The position numbers were made by a program, and so were the translations under genes. This document shows positions 14,343 through 22,495 of a stretch of 24,939 nucleotides of DNA, piece by piece (the first letter of the stretch is position 1; each line of letters starts with the position of its first letter). The stretch covers positions 118,088-143,026 of the forward strand of contig DCRR01000015.1 in assembly GCA_002325245.1 (NCBI GenBank), in the 5' to 3' direction. The notes under the pieces are model-generated. The model ran no database searches. It saw nothing but the letters and a program-made list of their open reading frames with translations, and had not been told where the DNA came from. Source of the stretch: Microbacteriaceae bacterium UBA1487 (GTDB taxonomy: Bacteria > Actinomycetota > Actinomycetes > Actinomycetales > Microbacteriaceae).

Positions 14343-14394
14343 CCGCGTTGGCGGGCCGCATACGGCGCGGGAGGTCCGCCGCGACGTATCGGGG

Positions 14395-17316
14395 CTACTC
14401 GATGCCGTAGAAGCCGCGCTCGAACACCTGACGCGCCAGTCGCGTCAGCCGCAGATAGTCCTCCTCGAGCTGCGAGGCGGAGTAGCGCGGGTACTCCATC
14501 AATCTCGCGACACCTTCCAGGGAGCGCCGATCGCTCGGGAGCACGTCGGCCGTCTTCGCTGTCCACAAGGTCATCGCCGAGCGGGCGCGCGAGGCGATGA
14601 TCCACGCGTCGCGCAGCCGCGCCGCATCCGCCGCCGACACCAGGTCAGCATCGACGGCGGCGGCCAGTGCGCCGAGCGTCGACGTCGTTCGCAGCTCGGG
14701 CACACGGGCGGCGTGCTGCAGCTGCAACAGCTGCACGAACCACTCCACATCGCTCAGCGACCCGCGGCCGAGCTTCAGGTGACGCGCAGGATCGGCCCCC
14801 TGCGGCAGCCGCTCCGCCTCGACCCGCGCCTTGATGCGCTTGACCTCACGGACGTCCGCGTCGGAGATCTGCTCCGGGTAGCGCACCTCGTCGGCCAGCG
14901 CCTCGAACTCGGCGATCAGCTCGGGGTCGCCGACGGCCCCCCGCGCCCGCAGCAGCGCCTGCGCCTCCCAGGTGAGAGACCAGCGCTCGTAGTACTTGCG
15001 GTACGAGTCGAGGGATCGCACGACCGGACCGTTCTTGCCCTCGGGCCGCAGGTCGATGTCGAGGTCCAGCGGAAGCCGCAGATCCTGGCTGAGCTGCGAG
15101 AGCTCGCGCACGATGCCCTCGGCGCGCTTCTGCGCCTCCTCCGGTTCGATGCCGGCTGGGCGGTAGACGTACAGGATGTCCGCGTCGCTGCTGAAGCCGA
15201 GCTCCTGCCCGCCGTAGCGTCCCATCGCGATGATTGCGAACTCGATGCCGTCGCCGTAGCGGTGCGCGACGCCGAGCATGCCGGTCAGGATCGCATCCGT
15301 CACGTCGCTCAGCGCGCGGCCGAGCTCTTCGACGGAGATCACTCCGAGCACGCCGGCGAGGGCGAGCCGCAGCACCTCACGTCGGCGCGCGATGTGCAGC
15401 GCCGACTTCGCCCCGTCGACGTCGTCGCGGTGCCGCGACACGATCGCCGCCGACTCCTCCAGGAGCGCCTCTCGGGGGCGTGGACGCAGCTCCTCGTCCT
15501 TCTCCAGCCAGGCGGCAGCCTCGGGGATGCGCTCGAACAGCCCGCCGATGAACCGCGAGCTCGACAGCGCGTGCGTGAGCCTTTCGGCGGCGCCCGAGGA
15601 GTCGCGCAGCATGCGCAGGTACCAGTACGCCTCCCCCAGCTGCTCGCTGAGGTTGCGGAAGGTCAGCAGCCCGTAGTCGGGGTCGGCGCCGTCGGAGAAC
15701 CACTGCAGCATGACCGGCAGCAGGGTGCGCTGGATCGCCGCGCGACGCGAGACGCCGCCGCTGAGTGCCGCGATGTGCCGCAGCGCGCCCTCCGGGTCGA
15801 CGAAGCCGATCGCCGCGAGACGGGCGGTGGCCTGCTCGCTGGTGAGCGAGGTGCCCTCGTCCGGGAGGGATGCCACCGCTTCGAGCAGCGGCCGGTAGAA
15901 CAGGCGCTCGTGCAGCGACCGCACCGAGGTCTTGATCTTCTGCCACTGGCCGAGCAGGTCCTTCGCCGAGGTGCCGAGCCCCGCGGCCCGGGCGAGCACG
16001 CGCAGCACGCCCTCGTCGCGCGGCATGAGGTGGGTGCGCCGCAGACGGGACAGCTGGATGCGGTGCTCGACCACCCGGAGGAAGCGGTAGTCGCGCGAGA
16101 ACTCGGCCGCCTCGACGCGCCCGATGTATCCGCGCTCGGAGAGCTCGCGAAGCGCCCCGAGCGTCGAGCGATCGCGCACCTGGTCGTCGTTGGCGCCGTG
16201 CACCAGCTGCAGCAGCTGCACCGTGAACTCGATGTCGCGCAGCCCTCCCGGGCCGAGCTTGAGCTGAACATCGACCTCGTCGCGCGGGATGTGCGCCGTC
16301 ACGCGCTCGCGCATCTTCTGCACGGACTCGACGAAGCCGTCGCGCGAGGCGCTCGTCCAGACCAGGGGGCGAATGCAGTCGAGGTAGCGTTCGCCGAGCC
16401 CGGGGTCGCCGGCCAGCGGACGCGCCTTCAGCAGCGCCTGGAACTCCCAGTTCTTCGCCCAGCGCTCGTAATACGCCAGATGGGACTCGACGGTGCGCAC
16501 CAGGGCGCCGTCCTTGCCCTCGGGGCGCAGGTTGGCGTCCACCTCCCAGAGCATCGGCTCGAGCGCGAGATCCTGGATTCCGCGCATCGTCTCGGCGGCG
16601 AGGAAGGTGGCGATCTCGACCGCGCGGCCGTCCGCGAGCTGCTCGCTGTCGACGCTCTCGCCGACGAAGATCACGTCGACATCGCTCAGGTAGTTGAGTT
16701 CACGCGCCCCCGACTTGCCCATGCCGATGATCGCCAGCCGGGTCAGCTCGATCTGCTCGGACGGAAAACGCGGTGACCGTCGCGCCACCGCGAGCGAGGC
16801 ATCGAGCGCTGCGCCGGCGAGATCCGCGAGCGACGCGGCGACCCGGTCGACGACGCTGAGCGCGTCCTCCTGGTCGAGGTCCCAGGCCGCCAGCCGAACG
16901 AGTTCGCGACGGTAGGCGAGCCGCAGCGCGTTCCAGCCGTCCTCCCCCACCAGCCCGTCGGTCGCCGATACGATCACGGCGCGCGCCTGTTCGAGGCTGA
17001 GCAGCTCGGTCAGAGGGTCCAGCAGCGCATCCAGCTGCTCCGGGTGGCGCACCAGGAAGTCGAACAGGCCCTCGGAGGCGCCCGCAAGGAGCAGCAGTCG
17101 TCGGCGGGCATCGGCGTCGTCGAGCACCCGCGCCAGCATCTCCGGGGAGCGCTCGTGCAGTGTCAGCACACCGCGCAGCGCCAGGTCGGAGTCGGCGCTG
17201 ACGGAGAACGAGTCCGCGAGTCCCGACGGCAGCCCCTCCAGCGCGTCGTGAGCCCAATCCAGCTCGACGAAGCCGAGTCGGGCGAGGTGAGTCAGGGTCA
17301 GCGTGGCACGCGTCAT
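14395..17316 (-). CDS. glnE: Bifunctional glutamine synthetase adenylyltransferase/deadenylylase
   Basis: Adds AMP to, and removes it from, the regulatory tyrosine of GlnA, setting its activity to nitrogen supply. The 973-residue length suits the bifunctional enzyme. Two nucleotidyltransferase domains are visible: ARELNYLSDVDVIFVGE near residue 212 (DxD; the N-terminal deadenylylase in characterised GlnE) and GGQELGFSSDADILYVY near residue 710 (DxD; the adenylyltransferase). Each is followed by an LRPEGK(D/N)G block. Start ATG 17316 gives MTRATLTLTHLARLGFVEL; GGAG lies about six bases upstream. A longer frame to 17400 would run into the glnA2 coding end and is rejected. It lies 34 bases after glnA2 on the same strand, so the two are probably one operon, and its target Y406 is in the convergent glnA. 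Confidence 0.95.
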   Translation of the reverse strand: MTRATLTLTHLARLGFVELDWAHDALEGLPSGLADSFSVSADSDLALRGVLTLHERSPEMLARVLDDADARRRLLLLAGASEGLFDFLVRHPEQLDALLDPLTELLSLEQARAVIVSATDGLVGEDGWNALRLAYRRELVRLAAWDLDQEDALSVVDRVAASLADLAGAALDASLAVARRSPRFPSEQIELTRLAIIGMGKSGARELNYLSDVDVIFVGESVDSEQLADGRAVEIATFLAAETMRGIQDLALEPMLWEVDANLRPEGKDGALVRTVESHLAYYERWAKNWEFQALLKARPLAGDPGLGERYLDCIRPLVWTSASRDGFVESVQKMRERVTAHIPRDEVDVQLKLGPGGLRDIEFTVQLLQLVHGANDDQVRDRSTLGALRELSERGYIGRVEAAEFSRDYRFLRVVEHRIQLSRLRRTHLMPRDEGVLRVLARAAGLGTSAKDLLGQWQKIKTSVRSLHERLFYRPLLEAVASLPDEGTSLTSEQATARLAAIGFVDPEGALRHIAALSGGVSRRAAIQRTLLPVMLQWFSDGADPDYGLLTFRNLSEQLGEAYWYLRMLRDSSGAAERLTHALSSSRFIGGLFERIPEAAAWLEKDEELRPRPREALLEESAAIVSRHRDDVDGAKSALHIARRREVLRLALAGVLGVISVEELGRALSDVTDAILTGMLGVAHRYGDGIEFAIIAMGRYGGQELGFSSDADILYVYRPAGIEPEEAQKRAEGIVRELSQLSQDLRLPLDLDIDLRPEGKNGPVVRSLDSYRKYYERWSLTWEAQALLRARGAVGDPELIAEFEALADEVRYPEQISDADVREVKRIKARVEAERLPQGADPARHLKLGRGSLSDVEWFVQLLQLQHAARVPELRTTSTLGALAAAVDADLVSAADAARLRDAWIIASRARSAMTLWTAKTADVLPSDRRSLEGVARLMEYPRYSASQLEEDYLRLTRLARQVFERGFYGIE

Positions 17317-17350
17317 CGCAGCTCCGTCGCCGCCGCATGGGCGGCGTCCG

Positions 17351-18688
17351 TCAGAGAATCTCCAGGTTGTTCTGCAACTCGTACGGCGTGACCTGGGCAC
17401 GGTAGCCCGCCCAGTCGCGACGCTTGTTGAGCAGCACGAACTCGAAGACCTGCTCGCCGAGGGTCTCGGCCACCAGCTCGCTCTTCTCCATCAACCGGAC
17501 CGCGTGGTCGAGGCTCGCGGGAAGCGACTCGTAGCCGAGCGCACGACGCTCGGTGTTGGTCATGTTCCAGACGTCGCCTTCGGCCTCGGGCGGAAGCTCG
17601 TAACCCTGCTCGATGCCCTTCAGCCCGGCCGCCAGCATCAGCGAATAGGCGAGATACGGGTTCGCGGCCGAGTCGATGCCACGGTACTCGACGCGGGCGC
17701 TCTGCCCCTTGCCGGGCTTGTACATCGGAACGCGCACCAGCGCGGAGCGGTTGTTGTGGCCCCAGGTGACGTAGCTCGGCGCCTCGTCGCCACCCCACAG
17801 CCGCTTGTACGAGTTGACGAACTGGTTCGTCACCGCCGTGATCTCCGGCGCATGGCGGAGCAGGCCGGCGATGAACTGCTTGCCGATGGTCGAGAGCTGG
17901 TACTGCCCACTCGGGTCGAAGAACGCGTTCGTGTCGCCCTCGAACAGCGACATGTGGGTGTGCATGCCCGAGCCCGGCTGGCCGACGATGGGCTTCGGCA
18001 TGAAGGTCGCGTAAACGCCCTGGTCGATCGCCACCTCCTTGACCACCGTGCGGAAGGTCTGGATGTTGTCGGCCATGGTGAGCGCATCCGCGTAGCGGAG
18101 GTCGATCTCGTTCTGGCCGGGGCCCGCCTCGTGGTGGCTGAACTCGACCGAGATGCCGAGGTCCTCCAGCATGCGCACGGAGGCGCGACGGAAGTCGTGC
18201 GCGGTGCCGCCGGGAACGTTGTCGAAGTAGCCCGCCGAGTCGACGGGGATCGGCCGGCCGTTCTCGAGCTTGTTCGACTTCAGGAGGTAGAACTCGATCT
18301 CCGGATGCGTGTAGAACGTGAAGCCGCGGTCGGCCGCCGTGGCGAGCGTGCGCTTGAGCACGTTGCGCGGGTCGGCGACGGCGGGCTGCCCGTCGGGGGT
18401 CCGGATGTCGCAGAACATGCGCGCCGTGGGGTCGACTTCACCGCGCCACGGGAGGATCTGGAAGGTCGTGGGGTCGGGGTGCGCGAGCACATCGGCCTCG
18501 TAGGAGCGCGTGAGTCCCTCGATGGCCGAGCCGTCGAAACCGACGCCCTCGCTGAAGGCGCCCTCCACCTCGGCGGGGGCGAGTGCGACCGACTTCAGGG
18601 TCCCGACGACGTCGGTGAACCAGAGCCTCACAAACTTCACGCCCCGCTCTTCAATGGTGCGGAGAACGAAGTCACGCTGCTTGTCCAT
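17351..18688 (-). CDS. glnA2: Glutamine synthetase type I, second paralogue (GlnA2-like)
   Basis: A 445-residue type I glutamine synthetase, shorter than GlnA. It keeps the active-site blocks (FSHHEAGPGQNEIDLRY, KPIVGQPGSGMHTHMS, NNRSALVRVPMYKPG). Where GlnA has the adenylylated DLYELPPEE it reads GDVWNMTNTERRALG, so it should escape GlnE control, as expected for the GSI-alpha form. In other actinobacteria such paralogues are glutamine synthetases of minor importance or gamma-glutamylate polyamines; which applies here is unknown. The ATG at 18688 has AAAGGGG five bases upstream. The promoter is shared back-to-back with nadE, with a single GlnR-like half-site downstream of the -10. Confidence 0.93.
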   Translation of the reverse strand: MDKQRDFVLRTIEERGVKFVRLWFTDVVGTLKSVALAPAEVEGAFSEGVGFDGSAIEGLTRSYEADVLAHPDPTTFQILPWRGEVDPTARMFCDIRTPDGQPAVADPRNVLKRTLATAADRGFTFYTHPEIEFYLLKSNKLENGRPIPVDSAGYFDNVPGGTAHDFRRASVRMLEDLGISVEFSHHEAGPGQNEIDLRYADALTMADNIQTFRTVVKEVAIDQGVYATFMPKPIVGQPGSGMHTHMSLFEGDTNAFFDPSGQYQLSTIGKQFIAGLLRHAPEITAVTNQFVNSYKRLWGGDEAPSYVTWGHNNRSALVRVPMYKPGKGQSARVEYRGIDSAANPYLAYSLMLAAGLKGIEQGYELPPEAEGDVWNMTNTERRALGYESLPASLDHAVRLMEKSELVAETLGEQVFEFVLLNKRRDWAGYRAQVTPYELQNNLEIL

Positions 18689-18696
18689 GCAGGCCC

Positions 18697-18712
18697 CTTT
18701 CTTGCTCGTCAC
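18697..18712 (-). promoter_or_regulatory. Single GlnR-like half-operator in the glnA2 leader
   Basis: On the minus strand GTGAC-6-GAAAG, one GlnR box with one mismatch. It lies downstream of the glnA2 -10 and overlaps the SD, so it would repress if functional. A single box can occur by chance. Confidence 0.3.
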
Positions 18713-18719
18713 TAGGCTA
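18713..18719. promoter_or_regulatory. Overlapping divergent -10 boxes of nadE (+) and glnA2 (-)
   Basis: TAGGCTA reads TAGGCT on the plus strand (18713-18718, six bases before the nadE ATG) and TAGCCT on the minus strand (18719-18714). One seven-base site can thus serve both genes: leaderless for nadE and with an SD-containing leader of about 18 bases for glnA2. Confidence 0.55.
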
Positions 18720-18724
18720 TCGGT

Positions 18725-20455
18725 ATGCCCCGCCTCCGACTGGCCTTGGCCCAGACCAACCCGATTGTCGGAGACTTTTCCGGCAACATCGTGCACATTC
18801 TCGACGCGGCGCGCCGCGCCTGGGCTGACGGTGCGGACATCCTCATCACCGGAGAGATGGCGCTCAGCGGCTACCCGATCGAGGATCTCGCCCAGGAGCC
18901 CAGCTTCCTGCGCGAGGCGAGCGCCGCCGTGGAGACGCTGGCGACTCGCCTCGTCGAGGAGGGGCTCGGCGAGCTCATCGTCATCGTCGGCCATCCGGAT
19001 GGCCCGCACGCCCCTCGCACGCTCGGCACCTCGAACGCGCCGACCGCCATCGCGCAGAACTGCGCGAGCGTGCTGCAGCACGGCACCGCGCAGGCGCGCT
19101 ACGTGAAGCACCACCTGCCGAACTACTCGGTGTTCGACGAGTACCGCATCTTCATCCCCGGCGATGAGCTGCTGGTGATGCGCATCCGCGATGTCGATGT
19201 CGCACTGGTCATCTGCGAGGACCTGTGGCGCGACGGCGGCCCGGTGAGCCGGGTGCTGGATGCCGACGCCGGCCTGCTGCTGGTGATCAACGCGAGCCCC
19301 TTCGAGCGCGACAAGAACGAGGTGCGACTCCCCCTCGTCACCCGCCGGGCCGTCGAGACAGAGACGGTCGTTGCCTACGCCAACATCGTCGGCGGCCAGG
19401 ACGACCTGGTATTCGACGGCGACAGCGTCGTCGTCGACGAACGCGGCGAGATCCTCGGCCGCGCCCCGCAGTTCGACGAGCACCTGCTCGTCGTGGATGT
19501 GGAGCCGAGCGCAGCGACCGATCCGGTGGAGGTCGATCACGTCGCCCGGATCGAGCTGACCGCCCGCACGGCGGCCGAGGCGCCGCGCGCGCCCGACGTC
19601 GCCGAGCTGCCCGCCGACCACGAGCAGCTCTGGAACGCCCTGGTGCTGGGCCTTCGCGACTACGTGGAGAAGAACGGATTCCGCAGCGTCGTGCTCGGAC
19701 TCTCGGGCGGCATCGACTCGAGCGTGTGCGCGGCGCTCGCCGCCGACGCGATCGGCGGCGACCGCGTGTACGGCGTCAGCATGCCGAGCCGCTACAGCTC
19801 CGAGCACTCGAAGGGCGATGCCGAAGACCTCGCCGAGCGGATCGGGCTGCACTACTCGGTCGAGCCGATCGGCGAACTGGTCCACCCGATCGAGACCCAG
19901 CTGGGTCTCACCGGAACGGCCGCCGAGAACGTGCAGGCGCGCATCCGCGGCATCATCCTGATGGCCGAGTCGAATATGCACGGCCATCTCGTGCTGACGA
20001 CCGGCAACAAGACCGAGCTCGCCGTCGGCTACTCGACGATCTACGGCGACTCGGCCGGAGGCTTCGCCCCGATCAAGGATGTCCCGAAGCTGCTGGTGTG
20101 GGAGCTGGCGCGCTGGCGCAACGAGCACGCACGAGCGCTCGGGCTGGTGGAGCCGATTCCGGCCAACTCGATCGAGAAGCCGCCGAGCGCCGAGCTGCGC
20201 CCGGATCAGACCGATCAGGACACGCTCCCGCCCTACGAGGTGCTCGACGCGATTCTCGAGCTGTACGTGACCGAGCGGCTCGGACGCCGCGACGTCGTGG
20301 CGCGCGGCTTCGACGCCGACACGGTGGCCTTTGTCGCGAACCTGGTCGACCGCTCCGAGTGGAAGCGCCGGCAGGGCGCGATCGGGCCGAAGATCTCAGG
20401 AATGGCGTTCGGGCGCGATCGGCGGCTGCCGATCACCTCCCGCCCCGCGGGATGA
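18725..20455 (+). CDS. nadE: Glutamine-dependent NAD+ synthetase
   Basis: Amidates deamido-NAD to NAD+ with ammonia released from glutamine and carried through an internal tunnel. The 576-residue protein fuses a nitrilase-type glutaminase (catalytic triad E44 in GEMALSGYP, K128 in KHHLPNYSVFDE, C164 in VICEDLWR) to an ATP-pyrophosphatase synthetase domain with the PP-loop GLSGGIDSS at 325-333. The fused form explains its dependence on glutamine rather than free ammonia, which fits the glutamine synthetase genes beside it. ATG 18725 is set by the TAGGCT box six bases upstream. panB follows after 44 bases with its own leaderless promoter. Confidence 0.96.
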   Translation: MPRLRLALAQTNPIVGDFSGNIVHILDAARRAWADGADILITGEMALSGYPIEDLAQEPSFLREASAAVETLATRLVEEGLGELIVIVGHPDGPHAPRTLGTSNAPTAIAQNCASVLQHGTAQARYVKHHLPNYSVFDEYRIFIPGDELLVMRIRDVDVALVICEDLWRDGGPVSRVLDADAGLLLVINASPFERDKNEVRLPLVTRRAVETETVVAYANIVGGQDDLVFDGDSVVVDERGEILGRAPQFDEHLLVVDVEPSAATDPVEVDHVARIELTARTAAEAPRAPDVAELPADHEQLWNALVLGLRDYVEKNGFRSVVLGLSGGIDSSVCAALAADAIGGDRVYGVSMPSRYSSEHSKGDAEDLAERIGLHYSVEPIGELVHPIETQLGLTGTAAENVQARIRGIILMAESNMHGHLVLTTGNKTELAVGYSTIYGDSAGGFAPIKDVPKLLVWELARWRNEHARALGLVEPIPANSIEKPPSAELRPDQTDQDTLPPYEVLDAILELYVTERLGRRDVVARGFDADTVAFVANLVDRSEWKRRQGAIGPKISGMAFGRDRRLPITSRPAG

Positions 20456-20487
20456 GCGCGGCCCGGCGAACCGCGGAATGCTGACCC

Positions 20488-20493
20488 TAGACT
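20488..20493 (+). promoter_or_regulatory. -10 box of leaderless promoter for panB
   Basis: TAGACT, then GACGGC (six bases), then ATG at 20500. Confidence 0.6.
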
Positions 20494-20499
20494 GACGGC

Positions 20500-21315
20500 A
20501 TGGCAGACACGGTCGTCAAGAAGGTTCGCACCCGGCATTTCCAGAATGCCAAGGAACAGGGCATCAAGATCACCGGCCTGACGAGCTACGACGTGCTCAC
20601 CGCGGGCATCTTCGACCGCGCCGGCATCGACTTCCTGCTGGTCGGCGACTCGGCCGGCAACACCGTGCTCGGCTACGACACCACGATCCCGGTGACGATC
20701 GATGAGCTGATTCCGCTGACGCGCGGCGTCGTCAGCGCGGTGAAGCGCGCCTTCGTCGTCGCGGACATGCCGTTTGGCTCCTACGAGACCGGACCTGACG
20801 AGGCGCTGCACACGGCGTTCCGCTTCATGAAGGAGACCGGGGCCCACGCCGTCAAGCTGGAGGGCGGTGAACGCAGTGCGGAGCAGATCCGCCGCATCGT
20901 CTCGGCCGGCATCCCGGTGATGGCGCACATCGGCTTCACCCCGCAGAGCGAGCACCAGCTCGGCGGGCACGTCATTCAGGGGCGCGGCGACCGGGCCGAC
21001 CAGCTCGTCGCCGACGCTCACGCCGTCGAAGCCGCCGGCGCCTTCGCGGTGGTGCTCGAGATGGTTCCCTCCGCGGTGGCGGCCCGCATCACGAAGGAGC
21101 TCACGATCCCGACGATCAGCGTCGGGGCCGGCCCGCACACCGACGGCCAGCTGCTGGTCTGGACCGACTGGGCGGGCCTCACCACGGGCCGCATCCCCAA
21201 GTTCGTCAAGCAGTACGCCGACGTCGCCCGGGTGCTCACCGATGCGGCGACCGCCTACATCGCCGACGTGACCGCGGGCGCGTACCCGGCGCCGGAGCAC
21301 GAGTACGAGGAGTGA
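20500..21315 (+). CDS. panB: 3-methyl-2-oxobutanoate hydroxymethyltransferase
   Basis: First committed enzyme of pantothenate (coenzyme A) synthesis; adds a hydroxymethyl group from methylenetetrahydrofolate to 2-oxoisovalerate. At 271 residues it has the usual length, with the TIM-barrel family blocks TSYDVLTAGIFDRAGIDFLLVGDSAGN-type start (residues about 24-50), VVADMPFGSYE, AVKLEGG, VMAHIGFTPQS and VVLEMVP. TISVGAGPHTDGQLLVW replaces the more common IGIGAG-type block but is a recognisable variant. Start ATG 20500 is defined by its leaderless promoter. Its TGA ends one base before the stop of the convergent SPOR-like gene. No panC or panD is adjacent. Confidence 0.95.
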   Translation: MADTVVKKVRTRHFQNAKEQGIKITGLTSYDVLTAGIFDRAGIDFLLVGDSAGNTVLGYDTTIPVTIDELIPLTRGVVSAVKRAFVVADMPFGSYETGPDEALHTAFRFMKETGAHAVKLEGGERSAEQIRRIVSAGIPVMAHIGFTPQSEHQLGGHVIQGRGDRADQLVADAHAVEAAGAFAVVLEMVPSAVAARITKELTIPTISVGAGPHTDGQLLVWTDWAGLTTGRIPKFVKQYADVARVLTDAATAYIADVTAGAYPAPEHEYEE

Positions 21316-21316
21316 G

Positions 21317-21502
21317 TCAGGACTCCTCGCCCTCCTCCTCGGCCGCCCAGCGCCGCGCGCGCTCGCGCGCGATCTCCGGGGCGCGCTGCGCCTCCTCGCG
21401 GCTCGCGTAGGGGCCATCGCGGTCGGAGCCGAGTGATTGCGGCCCTTCCTCGACCTCCCCGGTCCTGTGGTTGAACCACCACTGCGTCGTGTGCTCGGTC
21501 AT
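21317..21502 (-). CDS. Small SPOR-like domain protein
   Basis: A 61-residue acidic/basic soluble protein with the pattern WWFNHRTGEVEEGPQS, DRDGPYASREEA, then IARERARRWA. This pattern occurs in short actinobacterial proteins annotated as SPOR domain-containing. It lacks a signal peptide and membrane segment, so a peptidoglycan-binding role as in classical SPOR proteins is not shown. The start at 21502 is strongly supported by TAGGGT six bases upstream. It lies between panB (convergent, one base apart) and map (divergent, 93 bases between starts). Confidence 0.8.
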   Translation of the reverse strand: MTEHTTQWWFNHRTGEVEEGPQSLGSDRDGPYASREEAQRAPEIARERARRWAAEEEGEES

Positions 21503-21508
21503 GCTCCG

Positions 21509-21514
21509 ACCCTA
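21509..21514 (-). promoter_or_regulatory. -10 box of leaderless promoter for the SPOR-like gene
   Basis: TAGGGT on the minus strand, six bases (CGGAGC) before ATG 21502. The spacer itself resembles an SD but is too close to the start to serve as one. Confidence 0.5.
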
Positions 21515-21583
21515 CGCCGAGTGCGGGCGCGCGCGAAGAGCCGCGGGGCCTTCGGCGCCGCCGAGCGGGAGGGTCTCGCCCGG

Positions 21584-21589
21584 TAGACT
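21584..21589 (+). promoter_or_regulatory. -10 box of leaderless promoter for map
   Basis: TAGACT, then CACGGA (six bases), then ATG at 21596. Confidence 0.6.
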
Positions 21590-21595
21590 CACGGA

Positions 21596-22480
21596 ATGCC
21601 TCGGGACAGCGCCGGACACCTCATCCCGGGAACGACCGCTCCGGAGCGACCGGTCCCGCGGCACATCCCCCGCCCGGAGTACGTCGGCAAGCCGGGCCCG
21701 CAGTCCTTCACCGGCTCGGACGTCTACAGCCCCGCCGAGATCGAGCGCATCCGCACCAGCGGACGCATCGCGGCGCAGGCCGTGGAGGCGGTCGGTGCCG
21801 CGATCCGCCCGGGCGTCACGACCGATGAGCTCGACCGGGTCGCGCACGACTTCCTCGTCGCCCACGACGCCTACCCCTCGACGCTCGGCTACCGCGGGTT
21901 CCCCAAGTCGTGCTGCACCTCGATCAATGAGGTCATCTGCCACGGGATCCCCGACGACACGGTCCTGGTCGACGGCGACATCATCAACATCGACATCACC
22001 GCGTTCCACGACGGAATGCACGGCGACCTGAACAAGACCTTCCTCGTCGGCGACGTCGCACCCGAGACGGTCGACCTCGTCGAGCGGACGCGGGAGGCGC
22101 TGAACCGGGGCATCAAGGCGGTCGCCCCCGGGCGCCCCGTCAACGTGATCGGGCGCGCGATCGAGAGCTACGCCAAGCGCTTCGGCTACGGAGTGGTGCG
22201 CGACTTCACCGGCCACGGCGTCGGCGCGGCCTTCCACTCGGGGCTCATCATTCCGCACTACGACGCGGCACCGGCGCACGCCGAGCTGATCGAGGTCGGC
22301 ATGGTCTTCACGATCGAGCCGATGCTGACCATGGGAACCGTCACGCAGCCCGGCCGCACCGACTGGGACGAGTGGGCCGACGAGTGGACGATCGTCACGC
22401 GCGACCGCGCGCTGACCGCCCAGTTCGAGCACACCCTGGTCGTGACCGAGCGCGGCACCGACATTCTCACCCTGCCCTAG
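21596..22480 (+). CDS. map: Methionine aminopeptidase, type I with N-terminal extension
   Basis: Removes the initiator methionine from nascent proteins. The 294-residue protein has the pita-bread fold motifs with the metal ligands in order: Asp in INIDITAFHDGMHGD (both Asp ligands), His in TGHGVG, Glu in FTIEPML and Glu in FEHTLVV. The first 40 or so residues are an extension containing PRHIPRPEYVGKPGP, a proline-rich linker I associate with the ribosome-interacting type Ic enzymes of actinobacteria. The start is set by the leaderless promoter. It is followed 15 bases later by ppgK, which has an SD but no separate promoter that I can see, so the two are probably co-transcribed. Confidence 0.96.
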   Translation: MPRDSAGHLIPGTTAPERPVPRHIPRPEYVGKPGPQSFTGSDVYSPAEIERIRTSGRIAAQAVEAVGAAIRPGVTTDELDRVAHDFLVAHDAYPSTLGYRGFPKSCCTSINEVICHGIPDDTVLVDGDIINIDITAFHDGMHGDLNKTFLVGDVAPETVDLVERTREALNRGIKAVAPGRPVNVIGRAIESYAKRFGYGVVRDFTGHGVGAAFHSGLIIPHYDAAPAHAELIEVGMVFTIEPMLTMGTVTQPGRTDWDEWADEWTIVTRDRALTAQFEHTLVVTERGTDILTLP

Positions 22481-22495
22481 AAAGGCGATCACCTC

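Noticed and set aside
14119..16776. 885-codon open frame on the plus strand
   Set aside because: It lies entirely over glnE on the other strand, is Arg/His/Gln/Val-rich low-complexity, and has no recognisable domain; this is the usual high-GC antisense shadow.
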